From assembly GCA_047971925.1 (NCBI GenBank), contig JBKEAC010000098.1, forward strand, positions 1-41,090: a stretch of DNA of 41,090 nucleotides, in the 5' to 3' direction. Shown one piece after another: positions 17,776-27,243 of the stretch. Under the pieces are notes generated by a model. That model made no database searches and had not been told where the DNA came from. It saw nothing but the letters and a program-made list of their open reading frames with translations. Position numbers and translations under genes: made by a program. Source of the DNA: JBKEDC01 sp047971925. Lineage in GTDB: Bacteria > Bacteroidota > Bacteroidia > Bacteroidales > Prolixibacteraceae. How positions within the stretch are numbered: the stretch's first letter is position 1; each line of letters begins with the position of its first letter.

Positions 17776-20700
17776 TTAGAAGCCTAGGTTTATTCCGAAT
17801 GTGAATGTGCGAGGTAGTGGGTAGCGACCCATGTCGATTCCTTGCAGTAATGCACTCTGATTGAATGCTCCAATTTCAGGATCATATCCCGAGTAGTCGG
17901 TGAAGGTGTAGAGATTTTGCACTGTGCCATATACTTTGCAACTACTTACTCCAATACTCGAAAGGACAGAGTTAGGAATGTGATAGGCTAAAGTGATATT
18001 TTGAATGCGCACATAAGTACCATCTTCAATCCAACGGTCGCTCATACGTGTATTTCTGTTGAAGTCGTTGGTTGCTGCGCGTGGAACTGAGCTTTCTGGG
18101 TTCATTAAGTAAGTATTGCCATTTTCATCGGTGCCAATTTTTGCACGGTCGATAACTGCTGCGGCTTGGTTATCCCAAATGGAGGTCATACCCTCTGTTT
18201 TGTAGCGTGTGAAGTTTAAGATGTCGCCACCCACTGAACCATTGATACCAACAGTCAAATCCCAGTTTTTATAAGAGAAGGTGTTGTTGAAACCGAAAGT
18301 AAAAAGTGGGTTAGGATCGCCAATCACAGTTTGGTCGTTGTCGTCGATTTTACCATCGCCTTCACCTCCGTTATTAATATCTTGGAATTTGATGTCGCCA
18401 GGATAAATGCCCGTTGCTTTTCCATAGTCATTTACGCCATCAGCGTTGTTGTCGTATTGCACAGGTGAGTTCAAAATATCTTCCTTGTCGGTAAATAATC
18501 TGTCTACTTTATAGCCGTAATACACACCCATAGGTTGATTTACCATGATGGCTGAAACAGTTTGAAATTCCGACCACCAGTCGAGGCTGCCGTAAATCAC
18601 TTGTGAATCATCGTTCAATGCCACCACCTTATTTTTGTTGTGCGAGAAGATCACACTTGAACTCCAAGTGAAGTTTGGTTTTTCAATGTTCACGGTGTTC
18701 AATGAAATATCAATACCGCGGTTTTCAGTCTGACCAATGTTCACCCAAGGAGCTGCAATACCATCATATTCGCTTTGGTCGCCCAAGTATGAAGGAATAG
18801 AAACTTGCATCAAAAGGTCTTTGGTGCGTTTTTCATACACGTCAACAGTGAGGTTCACACGTTGATTGAATAGGCCAAGGTCAACACCTAAGTTGTATTG
18901 TTCTGATGCTTCCCAACGCAAATCGGGGTTTGACACGTTTTCTAGGCGATAGGCCGTGCCCAAAGGCGAGTTGATGGAATACATGGCTGAGCCATATTTA
19001 TAAGTGCCGATGTTGCTGTTACCCACCAAACCATAGCCAAGGCGAAGTTTCAAGTTGCTGATTTTATCAACGTTTTTCAACCATTGCTCATTGTTCACCC
19101 TCCATGCGAAGGCTGCCGAAGGGAAATATCCCCATTTGCTTGAAGGTCCGAATTTCGAAGAACCGTCGGCACGCATGGTAGCGGTCAAGATGTATCGTTC
19201 AGCGTAGTTGTAGTTTAAGCGACCGAAGAAAGATGCTGATGATGCTGCATCTTTATAACCTGTGTTTGAAACGAAAGTACCGTCTTGAGTCATCACTTCA
19301 ATATCATCGCTGGTGAAACCTTGTTTGATAAGTTGAATGCCTTCCCAATCAGTGCGTGAAAATTCTGTACCACCCATCATCGAAACGCTATGCAAGTTCC
19401 AATTGTAGTTGTATGTGGCATAGTTTTTCCAAATCCAATAGTTGTTGTGGTCTTCTTGTTGATACATTTGGTTGATGTCGGTTGAGATCAAACCGAAGTC
19501 GTAAGAAGGAATGAAGCTTTTCACTTGGTTGTTAGAGAAGTCGTAGCCATATTCCGAGCGGAATGATAGGTTCTTAATTGGATTCAACTCCAAATAGAAG
19601 TTACCCATTGTTTTGAATCGAGCCACAGTGTTGTTTTGCATCGATGCCATCCACACGGGGTTGTATTGCGATGAACCATTCACTGTTTCTGGTCCAGCCC
19701 ATGTACCATCGAAGTTATAAACTGGAACAGTAGGTTGCATGGTCATGGCTTGCATGATAACCCCATCGGAACCATCTTGACGAGTAATTTTTTCATCAGT
19801 TTTGGTGAAGGCAAGCATACCACCCGCCTTTATCCAATCATTGATTTGAGCATCGGCATTGAAGCGTGCATTATATCGTTCGAAGCCTGAACCGAAAATG
19901 ATACCATCTTGATCCATATATCCACCGCTAACGGCGAATTGCGTGCGTTCAGAACCTCCAGTGAGCGATAATTGGTGCGATTGAATAGGGGCTGTTTGGA
20001 AGATTTCATCTTGCCAATCTGTACCGGTACCCAATATTGAAGGGTCGGCTAAGTTTTCATCAGAACCCGCAGAGCCAAGGAACTCACTCAACTCGTTTTG
20101 ATATTGAGCAAACTCTTGCAAGTTCATCATGTCGAGTTTTTTTGCTTGTTGTTGAATAGAGTAGTAGCCATCATAGTTCACTTTTAACTGCCCTTTTTCA
20201 CCACGGCGAGTTTTGATGATAATAACTCCATTTGCTCCAGCAGCTCCATAGATTGCAGTGGCAGAGGCATCTTTCAAAACGTCCATCGAAATGATGTCGT
20301 TGGGTGAGATGCCTGCTAAAGGGTTGATGGTAGTTTGCCCGCCTGATCCGCCTGACCAAGAGAAACCGCCGATGCTACCACCTTCGCCACTCATGGGGAT
20401 ACCGTCAATCACATACAAAGGCTCGTTAGAGCTGTTGATTGATGAGGCTCCACGGATACGGATAGACGATGCACCGCCAGGAGCACCTGAGTTTTGAGTC
20501 ACTTGCACCCCTGCCACATAGCCTTTCAGCATTTCATCGGCATTGGTGATTGTTATGCCTTCTAGGCTTGACATGTCAACTGAGGCTACCGAACCTGTGA
20601 TGTCGGCTTTCTTAGTTGTGCCATAGCCCACTGCAACCACCTCATCGAGTTCTGTGGTTGATGATTTGAGCTTCACGCTGTAAGTGGTTTTGTCGCCCAC

Positions 20701-21045
20701 CACAACTTCTGCTGATTCCATACCAACGAAAGTAAACACCAGCACATCGCCTTTTTCGGCGCTGAGGGTGTATTTCCCGTTCATGTCAGAGACTGTACCT
20801 TTAGTAGTCCCTTTAATGTAGATGGTTGCCCCAACTACCGCTTGTCCGTTTGATGCGTAGCTAACGACACCTGAAACGATCTTCGCTGCTTGAGTTTCAA
20901 ACACCGAAGTTTGTGCAGTATTTGCCCAAACTGAACCAACTGAAAGCAACATGCATGCCAGAAGCATCATGGCTCTCAAGCTCGTTTTTGCACCATTTGC
21001 ATGGTGTGGCTTTAACTGACCTAATCGTATTGAAAAATATTTCAT
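17776..21045 (-). CDS. SusC/RagA-family TonB-dependent transporter (mannan PUL)
   Basis: Outer-membrane beta-barrel importer of 1089 residues. After a signal region (about 1-42, ending SVWANT) comes a CarboxypepD_reg-like domain (about 57-130, GVVSYASNGQAVVGATIYIKG). The TonB-box region (DEVVAVGYGTTKKADITGS) and the plug domain follow, with RIRGASSINSSNEPLYVIDG and DASATAIYGAAGANGVIIIKT. The barrel ends in TFTFGINLGF with a terminal Phe. There is no N-terminal STN domain, so it is not of the ECF-sigma/anti-sigma type, which fits control by the neighbouring HTCS. It follows the GH5 gene by 33 bp. The likely cargo is mannan-derived oligosaccharide, by context. Confidence 0.97.
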   Translation of the reverse strand: MKYFSIRLGQLKPHHANGAKTSLRAMMLLACMLLSVGSVWANTAQTSVFETQAAKIVSGVVSYASNGQAVVGATIYIKGTTKGTVSDMNGKYTLSAEKGDVLVFTFVGMESAEVVVGDKTTYSVKLKSSTTELDEVVAVGYGTTKKADITGSVASVDMSSLEGITITNADEMLKGYVAGVQVTQNSGAPGGASSIRIRGASSINSSNEPLYVIDGIPMSGEGGSIGGFSWSGGSGGQTTINPLAGISPNDIISMDVLKDASATAIYGAAGANGVIIIKTRRGEKGQLKVNYDGYYSIQQQAKKLDMMNLQEFAQYQNELSEFLGSAGSDENLADPSILGTGTDWQDEIFQTAPIQSHQLSLTGGSERTQFAVSGGYMDQDGIIFGSGFERYNARFNADAQINDWIKAGGMLAFTKTDEKITRQDGSDGVIMQAMTMQPTVPVYNFDGTWAGPETVNGSSQYNPVWMASMQNNTVARFKTMGNFYLELNPIKNLSFRSEYGYDFSNNQVKSFIPSYDFGLISTDINQMYQQEDHNNYWIWKNYATYNYNWNLHSVSMMGGTEFSRTDWEGIQLIKQGFTSDDIEVMTQDGTFVSNTGYKDAASSASFFGRLNYNYAERYILTATMRADGSSKFGPSSKWGYFPSAAFAWRVNNEQWLKNVDKISNLKLRLGYGLVGNSNIGTYKYGSAMYSINSPLGTAYRLENVSNPDLRWEASEQYNLGVDLGLFNQRVNLTVDVYEKRTKDLLMQVSIPSYLGDQSEYDGIAAPWVNIGQTENRGIDISLNTVNIEKPNFTWSSSVIFSHNKNKVVALNDDSQVIYGSLDWWSEFQTVSAIMVNQPMGVYYGYKVDRLFTDKEDILNSPVQYDNNADGVNDYGKATGIYPGDIKFQDINNGGEGDGKIDDNDQTVIGDPNPLFTFGFNNTFSYKNWDLTVGINGSVGGDILNFTRYKTEGMTSIWDNQAAAVIDRAKIGTDENGNTYLMNPESSVPRAATNDFNRNTRMSDRWIEDGTYVRIQNITLAYHIPNSVLSSIGVSSCKVYGTVQNLYTFTDYSGYDPEIGAFNQSALLQGIDMGRYPLPRTFTFGINLGF

Positions 21046-21078
21046 AAATTGGAGTTAATGATAAAATTAATACATTCG

Positions 21079-22398
21079 TTATTTTAAGTTGTTATTTGCT
21101 TGTTTTATTAAAGCGATAGTGCTCTTGTCGCTCGAAAACACCGAGTTCAGTCCTTGTGCCTCTTGCGCTGGATCACCAGTATACTCATCGCCTTTCATCC
21201 ACATGTTGTGGTTGGTATTTAGTGTGGCAAATCCACCCCATGCCCAGAAGTTACAACCTGCAAAGACATCATTGTTAGCCTTTGCTTGTGCAATAGTGTC
21301 GAAGATATGTTGATAGAAAATGTCGCGAGCTTGAGTGCTTGAGTCCTTTATGAATTGGAATCCATCTCGTGGATAGCCAAATTCTTCCAAAGTTACAGGC
21401 TTTTGATATTGTCGAGCCACAGCGAAGTGTTCTTCTAGATAGGCAGAAGCATTGGCTTTTGCTTGTTCCACATCTTCCAAAAGTGTTTCTTCGCCTGCCC
21501 AGCTCCAATTATAAGGCCAGCAATGGATATTAATGTAGTCCACATTTTTATCGGCGTGAATCTGCTCAAACAAGGCGATATCTTGTTCGCAACCGTGTTT
21601 CCCCTCTGAACCTATCGAGATGAGGTGATTAGAATCGAGCGAGCGAATGAGCGCTGTTGATTGTTTTAGCCACGCAGCAAAGGCTGTTTTTACAGCTGGT
21701 TCCTCACTGAAAGCGCGAGGCTCATTACCCACTTGCCACGACATAATGGCAGGATCTTCAACGTATTTAATGCCTGAATATTGGTTGGTTCTACCTAAGA
21801 TGTATTTCACATGGTTGAAGAATAACTCTTGCGCTTTGGTAGAGGTGGAGAATTGTTGTGCATAGGCATAGTAACTAGGCCAGCCATCAACTGCAGGCAC
21901 AACAATATCGCCATGCCCAGCCCATTCGAGGTATTGCCCATAGCCACCGCTCCATTCCCATGAGTTGTTTAAATATAGGACAGCGAGCATATCGCGCTCG
22001 CGAAGCTCATCCATCAGGTAATCTAAGCCAGCGAGGATAGTGTCATTATATACTCCTGGGGCTATCTGTAGTGTCGGTTCAACTTTCGTGGGTACGCCAT
22101 TTTTACCATCGGCTCCAACCAAAATACGAAGATTGTCGACACCGATACTCCTTAGATAGTCAAGTTCTTTTTCTAGTCGATTGCGGTCGCCTCCTTCTCC
22201 TTCTGAAGCTAGAATTGCTCCATACCAAAAGTTGGTGCCCACAAAGTAGTAGGGTTGCTCGTTTCTGATAAATTGTCCCGATTTCACCGAGATAAATTTT
22301 TGTTTTTCGACTTTTTTCTTGGCTGTGCAGCTTGAGAAAAGTGAAATCACCAAAGTAAAAATGAGTAAACGAAATGTTTTGATTCTTGGTATATACAT
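21079..22398 (-). CDS. GH5 endo-beta-1,4-mannanase lipoprotein (GH5_7-like)
   Basis: First gene of the mannan operon, 439 residues, divergent from the HTCS gene. The lipoprotein signal ends at Cys24 (LVISLFSSC), followed by TAKKK; the basic residues argue against surface export. The GH5 barrel starts with the FISVKSGQFIRNEQPYYFVGTNFWYGA segment, which is typical of subfamily 7 mannanases. The acid/base motif is WQVGNEPRAF (Glu226) and the nucleophile motif is VTLEEFGYPRDG (Glu339). INIHCWPYNWSW and CNFWAWGG complete the fingerprint. The expected reaction is internal hydrolysis of beta-1,4-mannosidic bonds in mannan or glucomannan. Subfamily call is by resemblance. Confidence 0.92.
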   Translation of the reverse strand: MYIPRIKTFRLLIFTLVISLFSSCTAKKKVEKQKFISVKSGQFIRNEQPYYFVGTNFWYGAILASEGEGGDRNRLEKELDYLRSIGVDNLRILVGADGKNGVPTKVEPTLQIAPGVYNDTILAGLDYLMDELRERDMLAVLYLNNSWEWSGGYGQYLEWAGHGDIVVPAVDGWPSYYAYAQQFSTSTKAQELFFNHVKYILGRTNQYSGIKYVEDPAIMSWQVGNEPRAFSEEPAVKTAFAAWLKQSTALIRSLDSNHLISIGSEGKHGCEQDIALFEQIHADKNVDYINIHCWPYNWSWAGEETLLEDVEQAKANASAYLEEHFAVARQYQKPVTLEEFGYPRDGFQFIKDSSTQARDIFYQHIFDTIAQAKANNDVFAGCNFWAWGGFATLNTNHNMWMKGDEYTGDPAQEAQGLNSVFSSDKSTIALIKQANNNLK

Positions 22399-22481
22399 GG
22401 TCTTTGAAATTAATCTGCGGCTAAAGTCGGGTAAAATTTGCTTAACATGTATTTAATATTGAATCAAAAAAGGGTATTATT

Positions 22482-22611
22482 TGTATCATGTGACAGATGA
22501 GTATGTATAATGATACATTTGAGGTGGTACTAAGTGTTCTTGTAATGAAGAATATTATCGTCAGCGAGGATTAAAGCGTAATTAATTTCTATAAAGAGGC
22601 AAAATGTATCA
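22482..22611. promoter_or_regulatory. Candidate operator region: three TGTATCA sites between GH5 and HTCS genes
   Basis: TGTATCAT at 22482-22489 and its exact reverse complement ATGATACA at 22510-22517 form an inverted pair with a 20-bp spacer. A third TGTATCA lies at 22605-22611, just upstream of the HTCS start. All fall in the 270-bp divergent intergenic region, where the AraC-type output domain of the HTCS would be expected to bind. Binding is inferred, not shown. Confidence 0.4.
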
Positions 22612-22620
22612 AAAAATGTT

Positions 22621-22628
22621 TACTTTCG
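22621..22628 (+). promoter_or_regulatory. Possible -7 element for the HTCS gene
   Basis: TACTTTCG matches the Bacteroides -7 consensus TAnnTTTG with one mismatch and lies 40 bp before the HTCS ATG. No clear TTTG -33 element is visible at the right distance, so this is tentative. Confidence 0.25.
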
Positions 22629-22668
22629 AAACTGATTTGAAATTGTTGTATGAATTTAATGTAAACAC

Positions 22669-25600
22669 ATGAACCAAGCTGATAAATTTGCAACTTTAGA
22701 CTCACATCATTGCGATACATACTGGAGGCTTTTCTTTTTTCTTTTCTTTTTTGCTCAAGCAGGTTGGGCGGAGAACACCTCATCTTATAAGTTCCGAAAC
22801 ATTGATGTGAAGAAAGGATTGTCGGATAATTACGTTCAAGCGATTACTTCCGACCAGTATGGCTTCATGTGGTTTGGTACTAATAATGGCCTTAATCGCT
22901 TCGATGGTTATAACTTTAAGCGCTATACTCCTGCCGATGGATTCATTAATTCCAACGATGTAACAGAAGTGAAGGAAGATCAAACTGGTACATTGTGGGT
23001 GTTGGTCAATGGTCACATTTGCTTCTATGACCGAAATCAAGACCGGCTGCAACATGAAATTGGAGGTAAACTGCTCGAACTTGAGATAGCTACAGATGTA
23101 AATTATCTTGAAGTGGATGATGATAAAAACCTTTGGTGTGCATCTGCTGATACCTTATATTACTATAACTTTAAACTGCAACAGCTAGAAAAGATTAATC
23201 TGCCAGATTCTCATGCTGGTATTCTCCAAGTGGTGTGTAAGTTCAGAAGAGCCTATGTATTATTTCATGATGGTCAGCTCAATACTGTAGATTGGGGAAC
23301 AAAGAACTTGGTGCAACTTACTACACTGCAAGAAACTCATCGAAACTCGCGTATCATGGTGGATTCAAAGCAAAATCTTTGGTACTATCATTTACACTCC
23401 ACTGGTTTGTGGGTTTATGACTCCACTGCAAACTTTTGGACTGATTTTTCAGAAAAATATCAGCTTCAAGACTTGTTGATTACTTCGGTACTTGATGATC
23501 TGGAAGGTAATCGATGGATTGGGAGCGACAATGCGGGTGTGTTTGTTTTTCAAGTGGAGGAAGAGAAGTTCACTCACCTTATCGATGAACCCGATAATAA
23601 ATTCGCACTTCCCAATAAACATATCAGCACTCTTTTTCGAAGCCCCGATGGATTGATGTGGGTGGGAAGCAGTAAGCAAGGAATCGCTTATGCCAAGATG
23701 GCTACGCAATCTATGCAGCACATCAATCTGCCGACTAATCAAACTGATGTAACTTTTATTCATGAGGATAGCAAAGAAAACTTTATTTTCGGATTTGATG
23801 GTGAAGGAATTGCTTTTTTTGATTCCCGTAAGCAAAGTTATAAGACGCATCGCAGCAAGAACGCTCCCGAGAATATTGCCACTTGTTCGATGATTAACAA
23901 CGACACCATTTGGATTGGAACATATGGCGGCGGAATTATCCAATTTATTGATGGAAAACCCTCAAAATGGTTGCTTCCAGAACAATCACCCTATGCTCGC
24001 GAGATGCTCTATGTGCGTAAAATGGTGAAGGATTGCTATGGTAATTTTTGGTTTGCATCATTCATGAACGACCTCTATCGCTATGATGGAAAATCGATTG
24101 TAAAGTTTAAACTTGATGAACATGTGAAGGAATTTAATGGTATCAGTGACTTGGTATATGATGGCAAAGATGTACTTTATGTGGGTACTTATAATGGCTT
24201 GTATCGCATTAACATTATTAGTAACCATGCGGATTTTGTCTATGAGAACGCCTTTGCCGAAAATTTATTGGTGGAAAATCACATCAGTGCACTCTTTTAT
24301 GATTCGCATGATCGCCTTTGGGTAGGAAGTCGGAAGGGCTTGTTTGTCATTTGTCCGCAGCAAAATAAACTCTACCAACTCACTGAAGATGTTGGGCTGT
24401 CGAATAACTATATCCGTGCGATTGCAGAAGATTTGAACCAAGATATTTGGGTGACTACCGATAATGGTATCTCGCAGGTGGAGGTGATGGAAGTTGATGG
24501 AAGCACGAGCTTCACTTGCTCTCCCTTTTATGAGGAAGATGGAGTGGAGGATTTGACTTTCAACAACCTGTCCATCTGTATAAGTTCAAATGGCGAACTG
24601 CTCATGGGTTCTACATCAGGAATACTAAAACTCACGCCCACTCAGTCTTTGGTGCTTACCGATGATTCCTCAAAGGTGGTTTTTACTGGCCTATATATTG
24701 CTAATGAGTTGGTGGAAGTGGGAGAGGATGGTGCTTCGGATCAGGTGATACTCGAAAGGAATATCCAACTCGTAGATGAAATTGAGCTGGACTATCACGA
24801 TCGGAGTTTCATGCTCGAAGTTTCAGCTATGGATTATGCCAATATCCACAAACTTCGCTATTATTATCGCATTGATGGCGAGGAATGGTTGGCAATGTCT
24901 GGTAATGATATTAACTTCAATAAGCTTACTCCTGGAAAATACACCGTGGAAGTGAAAGCGCAGCGTGGAAGTTCGCAGCAGCAATTAGCAACTGCGAAAC
25001 TCATTGTGACAGTAAAACCGCCAATTCTACTTTCTAATGTTGCAATTTTGTGCTATGTCGTTTTGATAATTTTCCTGCTGATTTGGCTCGCAAGGCAATA
25101 TGAAAAACGACACAAAGAGGAACTCGAAGAGCAAAAACAGCGGATGGAAATAACTCGACTACAAGAACTAGATAAGGAGAAGATGACTTTTTTTACTAAT
25201 CTCAGCCACGACCTTAAAACTCCACTGTCGCTCATCATTTCACCGCTTGAGAAGATGATTCCCACAAAAATTGAAGGTGCTGAAAAACAAGAGCTTGAAA
25301 TGATGTTCCGTAATGCTAAGCTGCTGCTCAATGAGGTGGAACAGCTTCTAGAGGTGCGCAAGCTCGATAATGCAGAATCGCTCATTCGATTAGCGCATGG
25401 TAACCTCACTGAGTTTATTGGCGAGGTGTGTGCCGATTTCTTTTCTTTTGCTAAAAGCGAAGGGATATCGCTTAATATTATCGAGGAGACGAAGGTAATT
25501 GAAATGGATTTCGATCAAAAAAAGATACGACGTGTGATGCAAAACCTGTTGGCAAATGCCTTCAAATATAATATTAAAGATGGCAAGGTAGAGGTACGTA

Positions 25601-26667
25601 TCGGACAGCTTTTCCATGATCAGCAAAACATGGCACGAATTGAAGTGGCGGATACTGGAATTGGAATTGCCGATGAACATAAAGAGAAAATATTCGACCG
25701 CTTCTTTCAAACCAATCACACATCAACACGAATGGGAAGTGGCATTGGACTAAATGTGGTGCTCGACTATGTGAAAATGCATAACGGATCTGTGCAGGTG
25801 TGTGATAATAAGCCGCAAGGTACACGTATAATTGTGTTGCTGCCTATTTCATCGCAATATCGCCGAACCATTAAACTAGAACCAACCAAAATGAAAGTGG
25901 CGAATCAGCAAGAAATGATGGACGAAAATCAAAAGACTGTGCTAGTGGTGGAAGATAATGCTGACTTCAGAATATTTCTTTCCAACAGTCTCCGAAACGA
26001 CTATAATATATTGGAGGCAGAGAATGGTGCTGTGGCGATGAGAGTACTTGAAGATTACAAGGTTGACTTAGTGCTTACCGATTTGACAATGCCCGAGATG
26101 AACGGCATGGAACTGTGCGAGGCGATGAAGGCAGATGAAAAAAGTAAGCATATTCCAATTATTATGCTTTCTGCGCAAAATGCGCGTGAGCAGATTGTTG
26201 CTGGGCTCAATAATGGTGCAGATGATTATCTTACCAAACCTTTTAACGTTGATATTTTGTTGATTCGGGTAGAAAAACTCATGCATTGGTCGAGAACAGC
26301 GGAGAACAAAAAGAAACCTTATCAGGTTTCGCCGAGCGATATCTCGGTGAAGAGTCTCGACGAAGAGTTGGTACAAAAAGCAATTGAAATCGTTGAGCGT
26401 GAAATTGCACAAGTCGATTTTAATGTCGAGCAATTGAGTGCTGAAGTGGGCATGAGTCGCGGGCATCTCTATCGCAAGTTAACAGCTATCACGGGGAAAA
26501 CGCCAGTGGAGTTTATACGAATCATTCGCATTAAACGAGGTATGCAGCTCTTGCAACAAGAAAAGGGGAGTGTCTCAGAAATAGCTCACAGCGTGGGACT
26601 TTCACCAAAGATGTTTGCTAAATACTTTAAAGAGGAGTTTGGAAAATTACCATCAGAATATAATTAG
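22669..26667 (+). CDS. Hybrid two-component system (HTCS) sensor/regulator of the mannan PUL
   Basis: One-protein signalling system of 1332 residues that senses an oligosaccharide in the periplasm and activates PUL transcription. A signal/anchor segment is at about 19-35. It is followed by a long periplasmic sensor of two propeller-like halves made of Reg_prop repeats (for example MWFGTNNGLNRFDG, RLWVGSRKGLFV, DIWVTTDNGISQV) and then a Y_Y_Y-type Ig domain (YRIDGEEWLAM). A transmembrane helix spans about 786-806. The histidine kinase has NLSHDLKTPLSL (phospho-acceptor His847), an N-box (NLLANAFKYN) and G-boxes (DTGIGI, GSGIGL). The receiver has VVEDN and Asp1138 (VLTDLTMPEMNG), and an AraC-type DNA-binding domain ends the protein (about 1245-1332). 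Its position divergent from the operon makes it the probable activator of that operon. Confidence 0.96.
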   Translation: MNQADKFATLDSHHCDTYWRLFFFLFFFAQAGWAENTSSYKFRNIDVKKGLSDNYVQAITSDQYGFMWFGTNNGLNRFDGYNFKRYTPADGFINSNDVTEVKEDQTGTLWVLVNGHICFYDRNQDRLQHEIGGKLLELEIATDVNYLEVDDDKNLWCASADTLYYYNFKLQQLEKINLPDSHAGILQVVCKFRRAYVLFHDGQLNTVDWGTKNLVQLTTLQETHRNSRIMVDSKQNLWYYHLHSTGLWVYDSTANFWTDFSEKYQLQDLLITSVLDDLEGNRWIGSDNAGVFVFQVEEEKFTHLIDEPDNKFALPNKHISTLFRSPDGLMWVGSSKQGIAYAKMATQSMQHINLPTNQTDVTFIHEDSKENFIFGFDGEGIAFFDSRKQSYKTHRSKNAPENIATCSMINNDTIWIGTYGGGIIQFIDGKPSKWLLPEQSPYAREMLYVRKMVKDCYGNFWFASFMNDLYRYDGKSIVKFKLDEHVKEFNGISDLVYDGKDVLYVGTYNGLYRINIISNHADFVYENAFAENLLVENHISALFYDSHDRLWVGSRKGLFVICPQQNKLYQLTEDVGLSNNYIRAIAEDLNQDIWVTTDNGISQVEVMEVDGSTSFTCSPFYEEDGVEDLTFNNLSICISSNGELLMGSTSGILKLTPTQSLVLTDDSSKVVFTGLYIANELVEVGEDGASDQVILERNIQLVDEIELDYHDRSFMLEVSAMDYANIHKLRYYYRIDGEEWLAMSGNDINFNKLTPGKYTVEVKAQRGSSQQQLATAKLIVTVKPPILLSNVAILCYVVLIIFLLIWLARQYEKRHKEELEEQKQRMEITRLQELDKEKMTFFTNLSHDLKTPLSLIISPLEKMIPTKIEGAEKQELEMMFRNAKLLLNEVEQLLEVRKLDNAESLIRLAHGNLTEFIGEVCADFFSFAKSEGISLNIIEETKVIEMDFDQKKIRRVMQNLLANAFKYNIKDGKVEVRIGQLFHDQQNMARIEVADTGIGIADEHKEKIFDRFFQTNHTSTRMGSGIGLNVVLDYVKMHNGSVQVCDNKPQGTRIIVLLPISSQYRRTIKLEPTKMKVANQQEMMDENQKTVLVVEDNADFRIFLSNSLRNDYNILEAENGAVAMRVLEDYKVDLVLTDLTMPEMNGMELCEAMKADEKSKHIPIIMLSAQNAREQIVAGLNNGADDYLTKPFNVDILLIRVEKLMHWSRTAENKKKPYQVSPSDISVKSLDEELVQKAIEIVEREIAQVDFNVEQLSAEVGMSRGHLYRKLTAITGKTPVEFIRIIRIKRGMQLLQQEKGSVSEIAHSVGLSPKMFAKYFKEEFGKLPSEYN

Positions 26668-26799
26668 CAGCCCCTTAAAAACTACTTTTTGTATTGATGT
26701 TTAATAAAATAAATCTAAAAATGCTTTTATAAATTTGCAAATTGTTATCATAAAGGCGACACAAAACACCTCATTCTTGTTCTTTACATTAGCTGTTTT

Positions 26800-27018
26800 A
26801 TTGAACCAGCAACATCCTTTATAAAAGCTTTCGCACAAGATAAATTGGGTCGTATTTTAGCAAGCCTTTACCTCGCTAGGACCCTTAAGGCAGATCATTG
26901 CTTAGGAAGGAACTTCTATAAAGGATTAGGAGGTGATGCTATCAATGTTATGTTAGCAGCTGCTGCATATAACTTCAAAAGAGCCATGAGGGTTCTTTGT
27001 CTGTTGCTAAAAAAATAA
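26800..27018 (+). pseudogene. C-terminal remnant of an IS5-type transposase
   Basis: The frame ending at the TAA of 27016-27018 reads LKADHCLGRNFYKGLGGD and then AINVMLAAAAYNFKRAMRVL from about 26884 on. This is the characteristic C-terminal signature of IS5-superfamily DDE transposases, normally (D)HRLGRNFYKG...GD.INVMLAAAAFNF. The frame stays open upstream to at least 26749 but loses resemblance, and there is no transposase N-terminus or catalytic domain. It is therefore a decayed insertion-sequence tail. It marks past insertion in the spacer between the two PULs, directly upstream of the tandem arrays. The upstream limit given is approximate. Confidence 0.75.
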
Positions 27019-27071
27019 GCGAAACATTCTTGGATAAAAAAATCTCGTTGAATTATACTTTTTGAGGGACG

Positions 27072-27243
27072 ACTATATAGGAGTCCAATATGGTCTTTTA
27101 TAAGTTTAGTTTTTACTATATAGGAGTCCTATATGGTCTTTTATAAGTTTAGTTTTTACAATATAGGAGTCCAATATGGTCTTTTATAAGTTTAGTTTTT
27201 ACAATATAGGAGTCAGATATGGTCTTTTATAAATGCTTATTTG
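27072..27243. repeat. Tandem array A: about 3.7 copies of a 43-bp unit with a dyad core
   Basis: Units begin at 27072, 27115, 27158 and 27201 with an exact 43-bp period, and the last diverges after about 32 bp. The first three are nearly identical. Each has the core ATATAGGAGTCCwATAT, where w is A in copies 1 and 3 and T in copy 2. Copy 2 is a perfect 8+1+8 dyad (ATATAGGAGTCCTATAT). The core is followed by GGTCTTTTATAAG and a T-run. There are no unique spacers between copies, so it is not a CRISPR array. It has no coding potential. Confidence 0.92.

Noticed and set aside
23449..23943. 164-residue open frame on the minus strand
   Set aside because: Lies within the HTCS sensor coding sequence and shows low-complexity shadow composition.
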